NCBI GenBank assembly: GCA_022844525.1
Contig: JALHLO010000010.1
Coordinates: forward strand, 1 to 35,267
Source: Ramlibacter sp.
GTDB taxonomy: Bacteria; Pseudomonadota; Gammaproteobacteria; Burkholderiales; Burkholderiaceae_C
DNA: 35,267 nucleotides
Reading direction: 5' to 3'
The stretch's first letter is position 1; every line of letters starts with the position of its first letter. The position numbers were made by a program, and so were the translations under genes. Below the pieces are notes generated by a model. That model saw only the letters and a program-made list of their open reading frames with translations, made no database searches and had not been told where the DNA came from. Positions 26,228 through 35,267 of the stretch are shown here, one piece after another.

Positions 26228-26962
26228 GTGAACAATGTCCTCAACATTTCCGCCTACAAGTTCGTGCCCCTGCCGGACGCCGCCGCGCTGCGCGAGCCGC
26301 TGCTCGAACGCGCCAGGGCGCTGGGACTGAAGGGCACGATCCTGCTGGCCGGGGAAGGCATCAACCTGTTCCTGGCGGGCGCGCCGGACTCCGTGCGCGC
26401 CCTGCTGGCGCAGCTGCGCGCCGACCCGCGGCTGGCCGACCTGCAGGCCAAGGAAAGCTGGTCGGATGCGGTGCCCTTCGGGCGCATGCTGGTCAAGCAC
26501 AAACGCGAGATCATCCGGATGGACCATCCGGCGATCCAGCCCGCGGCGGGACGCGCCCCGGCGCTGGCTGCGCACACCTTGAAGCGCTGGCTGGACCAGG
26601 GCCACGACGACGCCGGCCGGCCGGTGGTCACGCTCGACACCCGCAATGCCTTCGAAGTGGACTACGGCACGTTCGACGGCGCGATCGACTGGCGGCTGCG
26701 CAAGTTCAGCGAATTCCCGCAAGCGCTGCGCGCGCACCTGCAGCAGCTGCAGGGCAAGACGGTGGTGAGTTTCTGCACCGGCGGCATCCGCTGCGAGAAG
26801 GCGGCGCTGGTGATGCGGGAGGCCGGCCTGGACCAGGTCTGGCAGCTGGAGGGCGGGATCCTGAAGTACCTGGAGGAAACGGGCGGCGCGCACTTCCATG
26901 GCACCTGCTTCGTGTTCGACGAGCGCGAAGCGCTGGATGGCGCGTTGCAGCCGAAGGCGTGA
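26228..26962 (+). CDS. trhO: tRNA uridine(34) hydroxylase / rhodanese-like protein TrhO (YceA)
   Basis: A protein of 244 residues with a GTG start (first residues [15 protein letters not shown]). It has the N-terminal acylphosphatase-like half of the YceA family ([19 protein letters not shown], and [12 protein letters not shown]) and a rhodanese half with [20 protein letters not shown] and the active loop [13 protein letters not shown] (Cys183 and Cys189). TrhO hydroxylates uridine 34 of tRNAs on the way to 5-carboxymethoxy- or methoxyuridine. This protein ends soon after [12 protein letters not shown] and is about 100 residues shorter than the E. coli enzyme. Short forms like this occur in betaproteobacteria. 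It is divergent from dnaE and converges on a pirin gene through an inverted-repeat element. Confidence 0.88.
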   Translation: MNNVLNISAYKFVPLPDAAALREPLLERARALGLKGTILLAGEGINLFLAGAPDSVRALLAQLRADPRLADLQAKESWSDAVPFGRMLVKHKREIIRMDHPAIQPAAGRAPALAAHTLKRWLDQGHDDAGRPVVTLDTRNAFEVDYGTFDGAIDWRLRKFSEFPQALRAHLQQLQGKTVVSFCTGGIRCEKAALVMREAGLDQVWQLEGGILKYLEETGGAHFHGTCFVFDEREALDGALQPKA

Positions 26963-26983
26963 TGCGGTGTCGAGCGCTCTCTC

Positions 26984-27021
26984 GTAGGTCGGGGTGAGCG
27001 GGCGAAGCCCGAACCCCGACA
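26984..27021. repeat. REP-like inverted repeat between convergent trhO and pirin
   Basis: The outer arms GTCGGGGT (26988-26995) and ACCCCGAC (27013-27020) are perfect complements, and an inner stem CGGGC-GAA-GCCCG lies at 26999-27011. The block begins GTAGGTCGGGGTGAGC. A clearly related pair of elements lies at 32380-32477, also between convergent genes. It may act as a bidirectional terminator and is probably a genome-wide dispersed repeat. Confidence 0.7.
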
Positions 27022-27035
27022 TTTGCAAGCCAAGC

Positions 27036-27935
27036 CTAGGACAGCGGCTCGGGCGGCGTGAACCGCGCCGGCGGCAAGGGAATGAACTCCTCGTCGTCCC
27101 CCGGCACCGTCCCCATGCGCATCGCTTCCCAGTCCGCGCTGGCCTGCAGGATGCGCTCCTTGCGGCTGGACACGAAGTTCCACCACATGTGGCGCGGCGC
27201 GTCCAGCGGCGCGCCACCCACCAGTGCCACGCGGGCGCCGGTGGGCGCGAACAGCGTGGCCGGGAGGCCCGGCGCCAGCACCCCCATCTGCCGCTCCGGC
27301 AAGGGCTCGCCATCGACCTCGATCGCGCTCTCGACCGGGTACAGGGCCATCTCCGCTTCCAGGGGCGGCAGTTCCATGTGGCCCCCAGCGGGGATCCACA
27401 GGTCCAGGTAGACCGTGGGCGACAGCGCGGGCACCGGCGAGCGCGCGCCGAAGGCCTCGCCCACCATCACGCGGGCACGGCCGTCGCCGACGCTGACCTC
27501 GGGGATGGCGCGCGCGGGCGTGTGCGAAAAGGAAGGTTCGGCTTCCTCGTGCGCGAGCGGCAGCGCCGTCCACAGCTGCAGGCCGTGGTTGACGAAGCGC
27601 GTCTCGCGCAGGTGCGCGGGCCTGCGCTCCGAATGCACGATGCCGCGGCCGGCCGTCATCCAGTTGACCGCGCCGGGCTCGATCAGCTGCGCGCTGCCCA
27701 GGCTGTCGCGGTGCATCATGGCGCCGTCGAACAGGTAGGTGACCGTGGCCAGCCCGATGTGCGGGTGCGGCCGCACGTCGTGGTTGACGCCCGGCAGTTC
27801 CTCGGCGGGGCCGAAGTGGTCGAAGAAGATGAAGGGGCCGACGCTGCGCTGCCGCGCCGCGGGCAGCAGCCGCCGGACCAGGAAACCGCCGCCGAGGTCC
27901 TTCTCGTGGCCGGTGAGCTGCTGCGCGAGAGGCAT
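27036..27935 (-). CDS. Pirin family protein
   Basis: A protein of 299 residues with the double cupin fold of pirins. The N-terminal cupin shows VGPFIFFDHFGPAEELPG, the metal-binding RPHPHIGLATVTYLFDG and NWMTAGRGIVHSERRP, which together supply the His/His/His/Glu ligands. The C-terminal cupin has AFGARSPVPALSP and the WWNFVSSRKERI segment of bacterial pirins. Some pirins act as quercetin 2,3-dioxygenases, others as redox-sensing regulators. The physiological substrate here is unknown. It is the last gene of a four-gene minus-strand array containing a second, different pirin. Confidence 0.92.
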   Translation of the reverse strand: MPLAQQLTGHEKDLGGGFLVRRLLPAARQRSVGPFIFFDHFGPAEELPGVNHDVRPHPHIGLATVTYLFDGAMMHRDSLGSAQLIEPGAVNWMTAGRGIVHSERRPAHLRETRFVNHGLQLWTALPLAHEEAEPSFSHTPARAIPEVSVGDGRARVMVGEAFGARSPVPALSPTVYLDLWIPAGGHMELPPLEAEMALYPVESAIEVDGEPLPERQMGVLAPGLPATLFAPTGARVALVGGAPLDAPRHMWWNFVSSRKERILQASADWEAMRMGTVPGDDEEFIPLPPARFTPPEPLS

Positions 27936-27961
27936 GCGGCAAGCTTAACGCTTGCGCGCCT

Positions 27962-28516
27962 TCAGCGCCTCCAGCGGTCCGCCGCCTCGCTCAACCGCCG
28001 GCCGAACTGCCGGCCCGTTTCCAGGTCGCCCGGCAGCATCTCCTGCACGGACGCATCGCCCGGCGACTGGGAGACGGCCCCGCTGAAGGTCCCCAGGTAG
28101 TTGATGTCGTTGCGCTGCGCGGCCTTGGCGTTCGACGGCAGCATGCCGTTGCCCACCCAGACGCCGCCGTGCTGCATGGCCAGCGTGAAGAAGTAGGCCA
28201 GCGTGCTGGACTTGTCGCCGTCCATGCTGGCGCTGTTGGTGAAGCCCGCGAACATCTTGTCCCGCCAGGCCTGGGCGAACCAGGGCTTGGAGGAGGCGTC
28301 CGCGAACTTCTTGAACTGCCAGCTCGGCCCGCCCATGTAGGTGGGTGCCCCGAAGACGATCGCGTCGGCCTGGGCCAGCTGCTCCCAGGCGCCCTGGGGG
28401 AGGTTGCCATCGGCGTCGATCGCGATCAGCGCCGCGCCGGCACCCTCGGCGACCGCCTGCGCCATGCGCTGGGTATGGCCGTAGCCCGAGTGGAAGACGA
28501 CGACGACGTTGGCCAT
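27962..28516 (-). CDS. Flavodoxin family / WrbA-like NAD(P)H-dependent oxidoreductase
   Basis: A protein of 184 residues. The N-terminal beta strand and phosphate loop ANVVVVFHSGYGHTQRMAQ bind FMN phosphate. ADAIVFGAPTYMGGPSWQFKKFADA is the second FMN-contacting loop, as in WrbA and related NAD(P)H:quinone oxidoreductases. Such enzymes reduce quinones by two electrons and protect against redox cycling. The gene is 11 bases downstream of doxX and 26 bases upstream of the pirin stop, consistent with one operon. The exact acceptor is not predictable. Confidence 0.88.
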   Translation of the reverse strand: MANVVVVFHSGYGHTQRMAQAVAEGAGAALIAIDADGNLPQGAWEQLAQADAIVFGAPTYMGGPSWQFKKFADASSKPWFAQAWRDKMFAGFTNSASMDGDKSSTLAYFFTLAMQHGGVWVGNGMLPSNAKAAQRNDINYLGTFSGAVSQSPGDASVQEMLPGDLETGRQFGRRLSEAADRWRR

Positions 28517-28527
28517 GGAGGTCGCGC

Positions 28528-28995
28528 TCAGGGCGAGCGCCGGCGTCCGTCGAGGCTGAAGGCGCCGGCACCGAACGCGGCCAGCACCAGCAGGCCGCCG
28601 ACGATCGCGTAGTTCTTGAAGAAGGCCTGCTTCTGCACCATGACCTGCGCTTCCGGCATGGCCCAGTAATTGTGGAACATGGGCGTGATCACGGCGACGA
28701 AGATCGCCAGCCCGATGGCGGCCAGCCGCGCCTTGAAGCCGAACACCAGCATCAGGCCGAGCCCGATTTCCGCCGCGATCGCGATGGCGGCGGCCACTTC
28801 CGGCAGCGGAATGCCCTTGGAGGCGATGTAGCCGGCCGTGCCGGCGAAGCCGCCGATCTTCGCCCAGCCCGCGGGAATGAACAGCACCGCGATCAGGATG
28901 CGGCCCACCAGCGCCATGAGGTTCTGCGCCGGACTCAGCGCCGCTGCGCTCGAATCGACTGCATACCCGGTGCCATTGGAAGTCAGCGTTGCCAT
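28528..28995 (-). CDS. DoxX family membrane protein
   Basis: A protein of 155 residues with four hydrophobic segments, about residues 25-45, 62-85, 88-107 and 128-146. The family motif LVGRILIAVLFIPAGWAKIGGFAGTAGYIASKG is at the N-terminus. DoxX-like proteins such as YqjF and YphA are small inner membrane proteins linked to quinone, thiosulfate or oxidative stress functions, and their biochemical role is not settled. AAGGAG lies just upstream of the ATG. The surrounding pirin and flavodoxin genes suggest a quinone or electrophile response unit. Confidence 0.88.
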   Translation of the reverse strand: MATLTSNGTGYAVDSSAAALSPAQNLMALVGRILIAVLFIPAGWAKIGGFAGTAGYIASKGIPLPEVAAAIAIAAEIGLGLMLVFGFKARLAAIGLAIFVAVITPMFHNYWAMPEAQVMVQKQAFFKNYAIVGGLLVLAAFGAGAFSLDGRRRSP

Positions 28996-29031
28996 CGAAG
29001 CTCCTTGGGTGAAGAAAGTTGCGGTGTCGGA

Positions 29032-29736
29032 TCAGTGTTCGGTCAGGTCGAACACGAGTACTTCGGCGTCCTTGCCTTCGGACAGGTTCAGCTGCGTCTC
29101 GCCTTGAAGCTTGGCGGCGTCGCCGGCCACCAGGCGGGTGCCATTGACCGACAACTCCCCGCGAATGAGGTGCACGTACACGGGACGCTTCGGGTCGAGC
29201 GCCATTGTTGCCTTTTCCGCGCCGTCGAACAGGCCGGCGTACAGCCGCGCATCCGCGTGGAGGCTCACCGAGCCCTCGGCGCCGTCGGGGGAGGCCACCA
29301 GGCGCAGCTTGCCGCGCTTCTCCTCGTCGGCGAAGCGCTTCTGCTCGTAGCTGGGCTCGATGCCGGTCTGGTTGGGCTCGATCCAGATCTGCAGGAAGTG
29401 GGTGGTGCGGTCCTTGGCGTGGTTGAACTCGCTGTGCATGACGCCGCGGCCGGCGCTCATGCGCTGCACTTCCCCGGGCGGGATGCCCTTCACGTTGCCC
29501 AGCGTGTCGCGGTGGGCCAGCTCGCCCGACAGCACGTAGCTGATGATCTCCATGTCGCGGTGGCCATGGTTGCCGAAGCCGGTGCCGGGGGCGATGCGGT
29601 CCTCGTTGATCACGCGCAGGTTGCCGTAGCCCATGTGCTCCGGGTCGTAGTAGCCGGCGAACGAGAAGCTGTGGTACGACTTCAGCCAGCCGTGGTCGGC
29701 GTAGCCGCGGTCCTGGGATTTGCGCAGGTGCACCAT
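29032..29736 (-). CDS. Pirin family protein, YhhW-like (quercetin 2,3-dioxygenase type)
   Basis: A protein of 234 residues matching the length of E. coli YhhW, which has quercetinase activity. Seen: VHLRKSQDRGYADHGWLKSYHSFSFAGYYDPEH at the N-terminus, the metal motif GNHGHRDMEIISYVLSGELAHRD, and MSAGRGVMHSEFNH. Most bacterial YhhW homologues sit next to LysR regulators. Here the gene leads a pirin-doxX-flavodoxin-pirin array and is divergent from lysR. The minus-strand ribosome binding site AAAGGAA is embedded in an operator-like sequence at 29740-29752. Confidence 0.93.
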   Translation of the reverse strand: MVHLRKSQDRGYADHGWLKSYHSFSFAGYYDPEHMGYGNLRVINEDRIAPGTGFGNHGHRDMEIISYVLSGELAHRDTLGNVKGIPPGEVQRMSAGRGVMHSEFNHAKDRTTHFLQIWIEPNQTGIEPSYEQKRFADEEKRGKLRLVASPDGAEGSVSLHADARLYAGLFDGAEKATMALDPKRPVYVHLIRGELSVNGTRLVAGDAAKLQGETQLNLSEGKDAEVLVFDLTEH

Positions 29737-29739
29737 GAG

Positions 29740-29752
29740 TCAATTCCTTTGA
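29740..29752. promoter_or_regulatory. LysR-type T-N11-A box overlapping the pirin ribosome binding site
   Basis: TCAATTCCTTTGA fits the T-N11-A pattern bound by LysR regulators and shares TCAA...CTTTGA with the box at 29814-29826. It overlaps the AAAGGAA ribosome binding site of the pirin gene on the other strand, so part of the similarity could come from that site. Confidence 0.4.
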
Positions 29753-29764
29753 ATGAGGGGGAAT

Positions 29765-29786
29765 GTAGGGGGCAGTCGCCCCCTAC
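29765..29786. repeat. 9-bp inverted repeat in the pirin/lysR divergent region
   Basis: GTAGGGGGC and GCCCCCTAC are perfect complements around an AGTC loop, lying between two LysR-type boxes. It could be a transcript hairpin in the pirin leader or a dispersed repeat related to other GTAGG-starting elements in this window. Confidence 0.55.
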
Positions 29787-29813
29787 GACTCAGCCGCGAT
29801 TTGATGGCATCAT

Positions 29814-29826
29814 TCAAAAACTTTGA
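29814..29826. promoter_or_regulatory. LysR-type T-N11-A box upstream of lysR
   Basis: TCAAAAACTTTGA lies within the perfect palindrome TTCAAA-AAC-TTTGAA and ends 15 bases before the lysR ATG. Its centre is 74 bases from that of the other box, about seven helical turns. It is a good candidate for the autoregulatory recognition site of the divergent LysR regulator. Confidence 0.6.
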
Positions 29827-29841
29827 ACGACCATACCCGGA

Positions 29842-30789
29842 ATGGCCTCTCCGCGTGAAGTATTGACGCCCGACACCCTGGGCGTGGTGCAGGCGGTCGC
29901 CGCCCATGGCAGCTTTGCCGCCGCCGCGCGCGAGCTCGGCCTGGTCCCCAGCGCCGTCACCTACCGCATCCGCCAGCTCGAGGACGCGCTGGACGTGCTG
30001 CTGTTCGACCGCAGCTCGCGCCAGGCGCGGCTGACGCCCGCCGGCAGCGAGCTCCTGGCGGCGGGGCAGCAGCTGCTGCAGGACATCGACACGATGACCA
30101 ACCGGGTCAAGCGGGTGGCCACCGGCTGGGAGGCCGAATTCACCGTCGCGGTCGACACTGCGCTGTGGGATTCCACCGTGCTGGAACTGGCCGAGTCCTT
30201 CTATGCGCAGGAGCCCACCACCCGGCTGCGCCTGCGTGAGGAAGCACTGGCGGGAACGCTGGAGGCCGTGACCGCCGGCCGGGCGGACCTGGCGCTGGGC
30301 GTGGTGGTGGAGCCCGGCACCACGGCCGGGATCAACAGCCACGAGCTGGGCGACCTGCTGTTCGTCTACTGCGTGGCGCCGCCCCACCCGCTGGCCACCG
30401 CGCCCGAGCCGATCGCCGACGAGGTGCTGATCCGCCACCGGGTCGTCGCCGTGTCGGATTCGGCGCTGCAGCGCGGCATGGCCCTGACCATCGGGCTGCT
30501 GGCCGGGCAGGACGTGTTCACCGTGCCCACCATGCGCGCCAAGCTCGACGCGCAGTTGCGAGGCCTCGGCGGCGGCTTCCTGCCGGAGCCGATCGCCCGG
30601 CCCTACATCGAGAGCGGCAGGCTGGTGGTGCGCGAGATCCAGCGCGCGCCCCGCCGCGCCATCCGCCTGAGCTACGCCTGGCGCAACCCCGGCAACCTCG
30701 GTCCCGGGCGCGCACTGCAGTGGTGGCTGGGCCAGCTGGAAAGCGCAGCCACGCGCGCGGCCCTGCTGCAAAGGCGGCGCGCCCCATGA
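29842..30789 (+). CDS. LysR family transcriptional regulator
   Basis: A protein of 315 residues. The N-terminal winged helix-turn-helix (about residues 9-68) reads [52 protein letters not shown], typical of the family. The rest is the LysR substrate-binding domain (about 93-300) with [16 protein letters not shown] and [12 protein letters not shown]. It is divergent from the pirin-doxX-flavodoxin-pirin array and almost certainly regulates it, because LysR genes usually control the adjacent divergent operon. The effector is unknown. Its stop overlaps the gluQ start (ATGA), so the regulator and gluQ are co-transcribed. Confidence 0.93.
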   Translation: MASPREVLTPDTLGVVQAVAAHGSFAAAARELGLVPSAVTYRIRQLEDALDVLLFDRSSRQARLTPAGSELLAAGQQLLQDIDTMTNRVKRVATGWEAEFTVAVDTALWDSTVLELAESFYAQEPTTRLRLREEALAGTLEAVTAGRADLALGVVVEPGTTAGINSHELGDLLFVYCVAPPHPLATAPEPIADEVLIRHRVVAVSDSALQRGMALTIGLLAGQDVFTVPTMRAKLDAQLRGLGGGFLPEPIARPYIESGRLVVREIQRAPRRAIRLSYAWRNPGNLGPGRALQWWLGQLESAATRAALLQRRRAP

Positions 30790-31658
30790 GCGGTTACCGC
30801 GGCCGGTTCGCCCCCTCGCCGACGGGCCCGCTGCACGCCGGTTCGCTGGTCGCCGCCCTGGCCAGCTGGCTGGACGCGCGCGCGCACGAGGGGCGCTGGC
30901 TGGTCCGCATCGAGGACGTGGACAGGCCGCGCTGCGTGCCCGGCGCCGGCGAGGATATCCTGCGCCAGCTCGCGGCCTGCGGCCTGGTGCCCGACGAGCC
31001 GCCGCAATGGCAGTCGGCGCGCGAGCCGCGGTACCAGTCCGCGCTGGACCGGCTGGTGCGGGCCGGCCTCGCCTACCCCTGCGCCTGCTCGCGCAAGGAC
31101 ATCGAACTGGCGCTGCGGGCGCAGGGCCGCGACCGGCCGCGGCATGGCGAGCTGGTCTATCCCGGCACCTGCCGCGCGGGCCTCGGCGGCAGCGAGCCGC
31201 GCGCCTGGCGCCTGCGCGTGCCGGAAGGCACCGTCGCCTGGACCGACCGGCGCGTGGGCGTGCACCTGCAGGACGTCGCGCGCGAGGTCGGCGACTTCGT
31301 GCTCAAGCGCGCGGACGGACTGTTCGCGTACCAGCTCGCGGTGGTCGTCGACGATGCGGAGCAGGGCATCACGCACGTGGTGCGCGGCGAGGACCTGGTC
31401 GACAACACGCCCCGCCAGCTGCTGCTGCAGCGCGCGCTGGGCTGCGGCGAGCCGTCCTACCTGCACACGCCGCTGGTGCTCGGCCCCAATGGCGAGAAGC
31501 TGTCCAAGCAGAACGGCGCGGCACCGCTGGACCTGCGCGAGCCGCGCGCGGCCGTGCACGCCGCCGCCTCCGTGCTGGGAATCGCGCTGCCGGCGCAGGG
31601 CACGCTGCAGGAGGCGCTGGCCGAGGCGGCGCGTGCCTGGGGCCGGCGCTGGCCGTAG
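30786..31658 (+). CDS. gluQ: Glutamyl-Q tRNA(Asp) synthetase
   Basis: A protein of 290 residues that attaches glutamate to the queuosine base of tRNA(Asp). It is a truncated glutamyl-tRNA synthetase without an anticodon-binding domain. The HIGH-like motif lies in [26 protein letters not shown]. The KMSKS-like motif is KLSKQNGA. The zinc site is [11 protein letters not shown] with a later YPGTCR, which is present in GluQ-RS and distinguishes it from short GltX fragments. [10 protein letters not shown] and [18 protein letters not shown] are family hallmarks. It overlaps lysR by 4 bases and is followed 14 bases later by trmB. Confidence 0.94.
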   Translation: MSGYRGRFAPSPTGPLHAGSLVAALASWLDARAHEGRWLVRIEDVDRPRCVPGAGEDILRQLAACGLVPDEPPQWQSAREPRYQSALDRLVRAGLAYPCACSRKDIELALRAQGRDRPRHGELVYPGTCRAGLGGSEPRAWRLRVPEGTVAWTDRRVGVHLQDVAREVGDFVLKRADGLFAYQLAVVVDDAEQGITHVVRGEDLVDNTPRQLLLQRALGCGEPSYLHTPLVLGPNGEKLSKQNGAAPLDLREPRAAVHAAASVLGIALPAQGTLQEALAEAARAWGRRWP

Positions 31659-31660
31659 CG

Positions 31661-31666
31661 GACAAT
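31661..31666 (+). promoter_or_regulatory. Candidate -10 element for trmB
   Basis: GACAAT ends 6 bases before the trmB ATG in the 14-base gap after gluQ. No ribosome binding site is visible in that gap. The spacing would place the transcript start at the A of ATG. The match to consensus is 4 of 6 and no -35 is evident. Confidence 0.4.
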
Positions 31667-31672
31667 CCGGGG

Positions 31673-32374
31673 ATGAGCGACGAACCGAACGCGCCCGAGA
31701 GCGTGTCCCACCCCCGCGGCATCCGCAGCTACGTCCTGCGCACCGGCCGCACCACCATCGGCCAGGCCAAGGCGATCGAGACGCTGGGCCCGCGGTACCT
31801 GGTGCCCTATCAAGCGCAGCCGGTGGATCTCGCCGCCCTGTTCGGCCGTGCCGCGCCCACCGTGCTGGAGATCGGCTTCGGCATGGGTGAGGCGACGGCG
31901 CACATCGCGGGGCTGATGCCGGAGAAGAACTTCCTGTGCTGCGAAGTGCACACGCCGGGCGTGGGCGCCTTGCTCAAGCGCATCGGCGACCTGGGCCTCA
32001 CCAACATCCGCATCGTGCAGCACGACGCGGTGGAAGTGCTGGACCACATGCTGGCACCGCAGGCGCTGGCGGGCGTGCACATCTTCTTCCCCGACCCGTG
32101 GCACAAGGCACGCCACAACAAGCGCCGCCTGGTGCAGCCGCACTTCGTGGCCAAGCTGCTGCCGCGGCTGGAGAGCGGTGGCTACATCCATTGCGCCACG
32201 GACTGGGAGCCGTATGCGCAGCAGATGATGGAGGTGCTGTCGGCGGAGGCGGAGCTGCAGAACACCGCGGAGGGTTTCGCGCCGCGGCCGGAGTACCGGC
32301 CGCTCACGAAATTCGAGAACCGGGGGATCCGGTTGGGGCACGGGGTGTGGGACGTGGTGTTCCGGAAGAAGTAG
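31673..32374 (+). CDS. trmB: tRNA (guanine-N7-)-methyltransferase
   Basis: A protein of 233 residues that methylates G46 of tRNA variable loops with S-adenosylmethionine. The SAM site is [16 protein letters not shown]. Further family motifs are [18 protein letters not shown], the [11 protein letters not shown] segment and the C-terminal [16 protein letters not shown]. The length is normal. It converges on alaS with a composite inverted repeat in between. Confidence 0.95.
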   Translation: MSDEPNAPESVSHPRGIRSYVLRTGRTTIGQAKAIETLGPRYLVPYQAQPVDLAALFGRAAPTVLEIGFGMGEATAHIAGLMPEKNFLCCEVHTPGVGALLKRIGDLGLTNIRIVQHDAVEVLDHMLAPQALAGVHIFFPDPWHKARHNKRRLVQPHFVAKLLPRLESGGYIHCATDWEPYAQQMMEVLSAEAELQNTAEGFAPRPEYRPLTKFENRGIRLGHGVWDVVFRKK

Positions 32375-32379
32375 CGCCC

Positions 32380-32477
32380 GGTGTCGAGGTTCGGCGCTGC
32401 GCGCGCTCACCGCGACCTACGCAATCCCCGCGGCCCCCTGCAGGTCGTGGTGAGCCCGAAGGCGAACCGCGACACCC
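32380..32477. repeat. Tail-to-tail pair of REP-like elements between convergent trmB and alaS
   Basis: Two related copies in opposite orientation lie at 32380-32420 and 32441-32477. Their arms read inward as GGTGTCG.GGTTCG and GCTCACC.CGACCT and are imperfect complements of each other, with about 20 bases between. Each copy can also fold by itself: the second has GTCGTGGT against ACCGCGAC with an inner GCC-CGAA-GGC. The pattern GTAGGTCGCGGTGAGC, read on the minus strand from 32420, matches the element at 26984. It probably forms a large bidirectional terminator hairpin. Confidence 0.7.
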
Positions 32478-32493
32478 GCAGCGCGGCCCCCGC

Positions 32494-35118
<2,625 letters not shown>

Positions 35119-35140
35119 GGGGGGTCCAGCTGAACCTTTG

Positions 35141-35146
35141 ATTATA
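35141..35146 (-). promoter_or_regulatory. -10 box of the alaS promoter
   Basis: On the minus strand a perfect TATAAT lies in an AT-rich patch otherwise rare in this DNA. It would start transcription about 15 bases before the alaS ATG. The -35 region (CAGGGG area) is a poor match. The leader is very short and has no clear ribosome binding site close to the ATG, although AAAGG is near the -10. Confidence 0.6.
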
Positions 35147-35216
35147 GGTTTGGGCCCCTGGCGCCCCTGGCGCGACGGTGCCAGAGACCCTTTGTCGCCG
35201 AGCGCGCGCGGCTGGC

Positions 35217-35267
35217 TCAGGACGGCAGCGGGATGTCGCGGCCGCGCAGCCGCTGCCACAGCCAGGC
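35217..35267 (-). CDS. C-terminal tail of an unidentified protein (window edge)
   Basis: On the minus strand an open frame enters from the window edge and reads [14 protein letters not shown] before a TGA at 35217-35219. It is the only plausible gene end upstream of alaS, on the same strand and 98 bases before its start codon. Seventeen codons are too few to name a family, and the frame could be fortuitous. Confidence 0.3.
   Translation of the reverse strand, partial: AWLWQRLRGRDIPLPS

Noticed and set aside
22698-26231. A plus-strand open frame of about 1180 codons antisense to dnaE
   Set aside because: The composition is that of a GC-rich shadow, it has no recognisable motif, and the opposite strand encodes a complete DnaE.

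Overview
The window is GC-rich, densely coded, and reads as chromosomal DNA of a betaproteobacterium, most likely Burkholderiales/Comamonadaceae (Ramlibacter/Variovorax-like). This rests on codon bias, the ribD-ribE-ribBX-ribH-nusB order, Bug/TctC-type and LivK-type binding proteins, a PilY1-containing type IV pilus locus, and the dnaE, alaS and tolQRA sequences. I saw no tRNA, rRNA, CRISPR array, insertion sequence or prophage gene. All species-level statements are inference.

Layout. (1) 1-8754, minus strand: a type IV pilus assembly operon, fimT-like, pilE-like, fimT/fimU-like, pilV, pilW, pilX and pilY1, followed by the start of an unidentified membrane-anchored protein cut by the window edge. 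(2) 8851-16320, plus strand: ribD, ribE, ribBX, ribH, nusB, a class I aminotransferase, ybgC, tolQ, tolR, tolA, almost all joined by ATGA or TGATG overlaps. tolB and pal do not follow tolA. (3) 16598-22654, plus strand: an accessory metabolic block in two transcription units. The first encodes a LivK-like binding protein, a TauD/TfdA dioxygenase and a Bug (TctC) binding protein. The second encodes a PhnD-like binding domain fused to a rhodanese, a SorA-type molybdenum sulfite dehydrogenase and a SorB-like cytochrome c. No permease gene accompanies any of the three binding proteins. (4) 22707-26962: dnaE (minus) and trhO (plus), divergent. (5) 27036-30789: a pirin, flavodoxin, DoxX, pirin array on the minus strand, divergent from a LysR regulator. 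(6) 30786-35118: gluQ and trmB (plus) converging on alaS (minus).

How the genes may work together. The most interesting region is block 3. A TauD-type enzyme can release sulfite from an organosulfonate, and the next unit encodes the enzyme pair that oxidises sulfite to sulfate, plus a sulfur-handling rhodanese tethered to a ligand-binding domain. Both units carry a similar palindrome-like element (14 of 17 bases identical) at nearly the same distance (112 and 109 bases) from their first start codon. This suggests one co-regulated sulfonate/sulfite module, which is a hypothesis from sequence and context only. Other notable signals are a -10-like hexamer exactly 6 bases before five start codons (possible leaderless transcripts), a RibA-like domain that has lost its zinc and catalytic residues, related inverted repeats at two convergent gene ends, and a roughly 315-residue Ser/Thr-rich insertion in the von Willebrand domain of PilY1.
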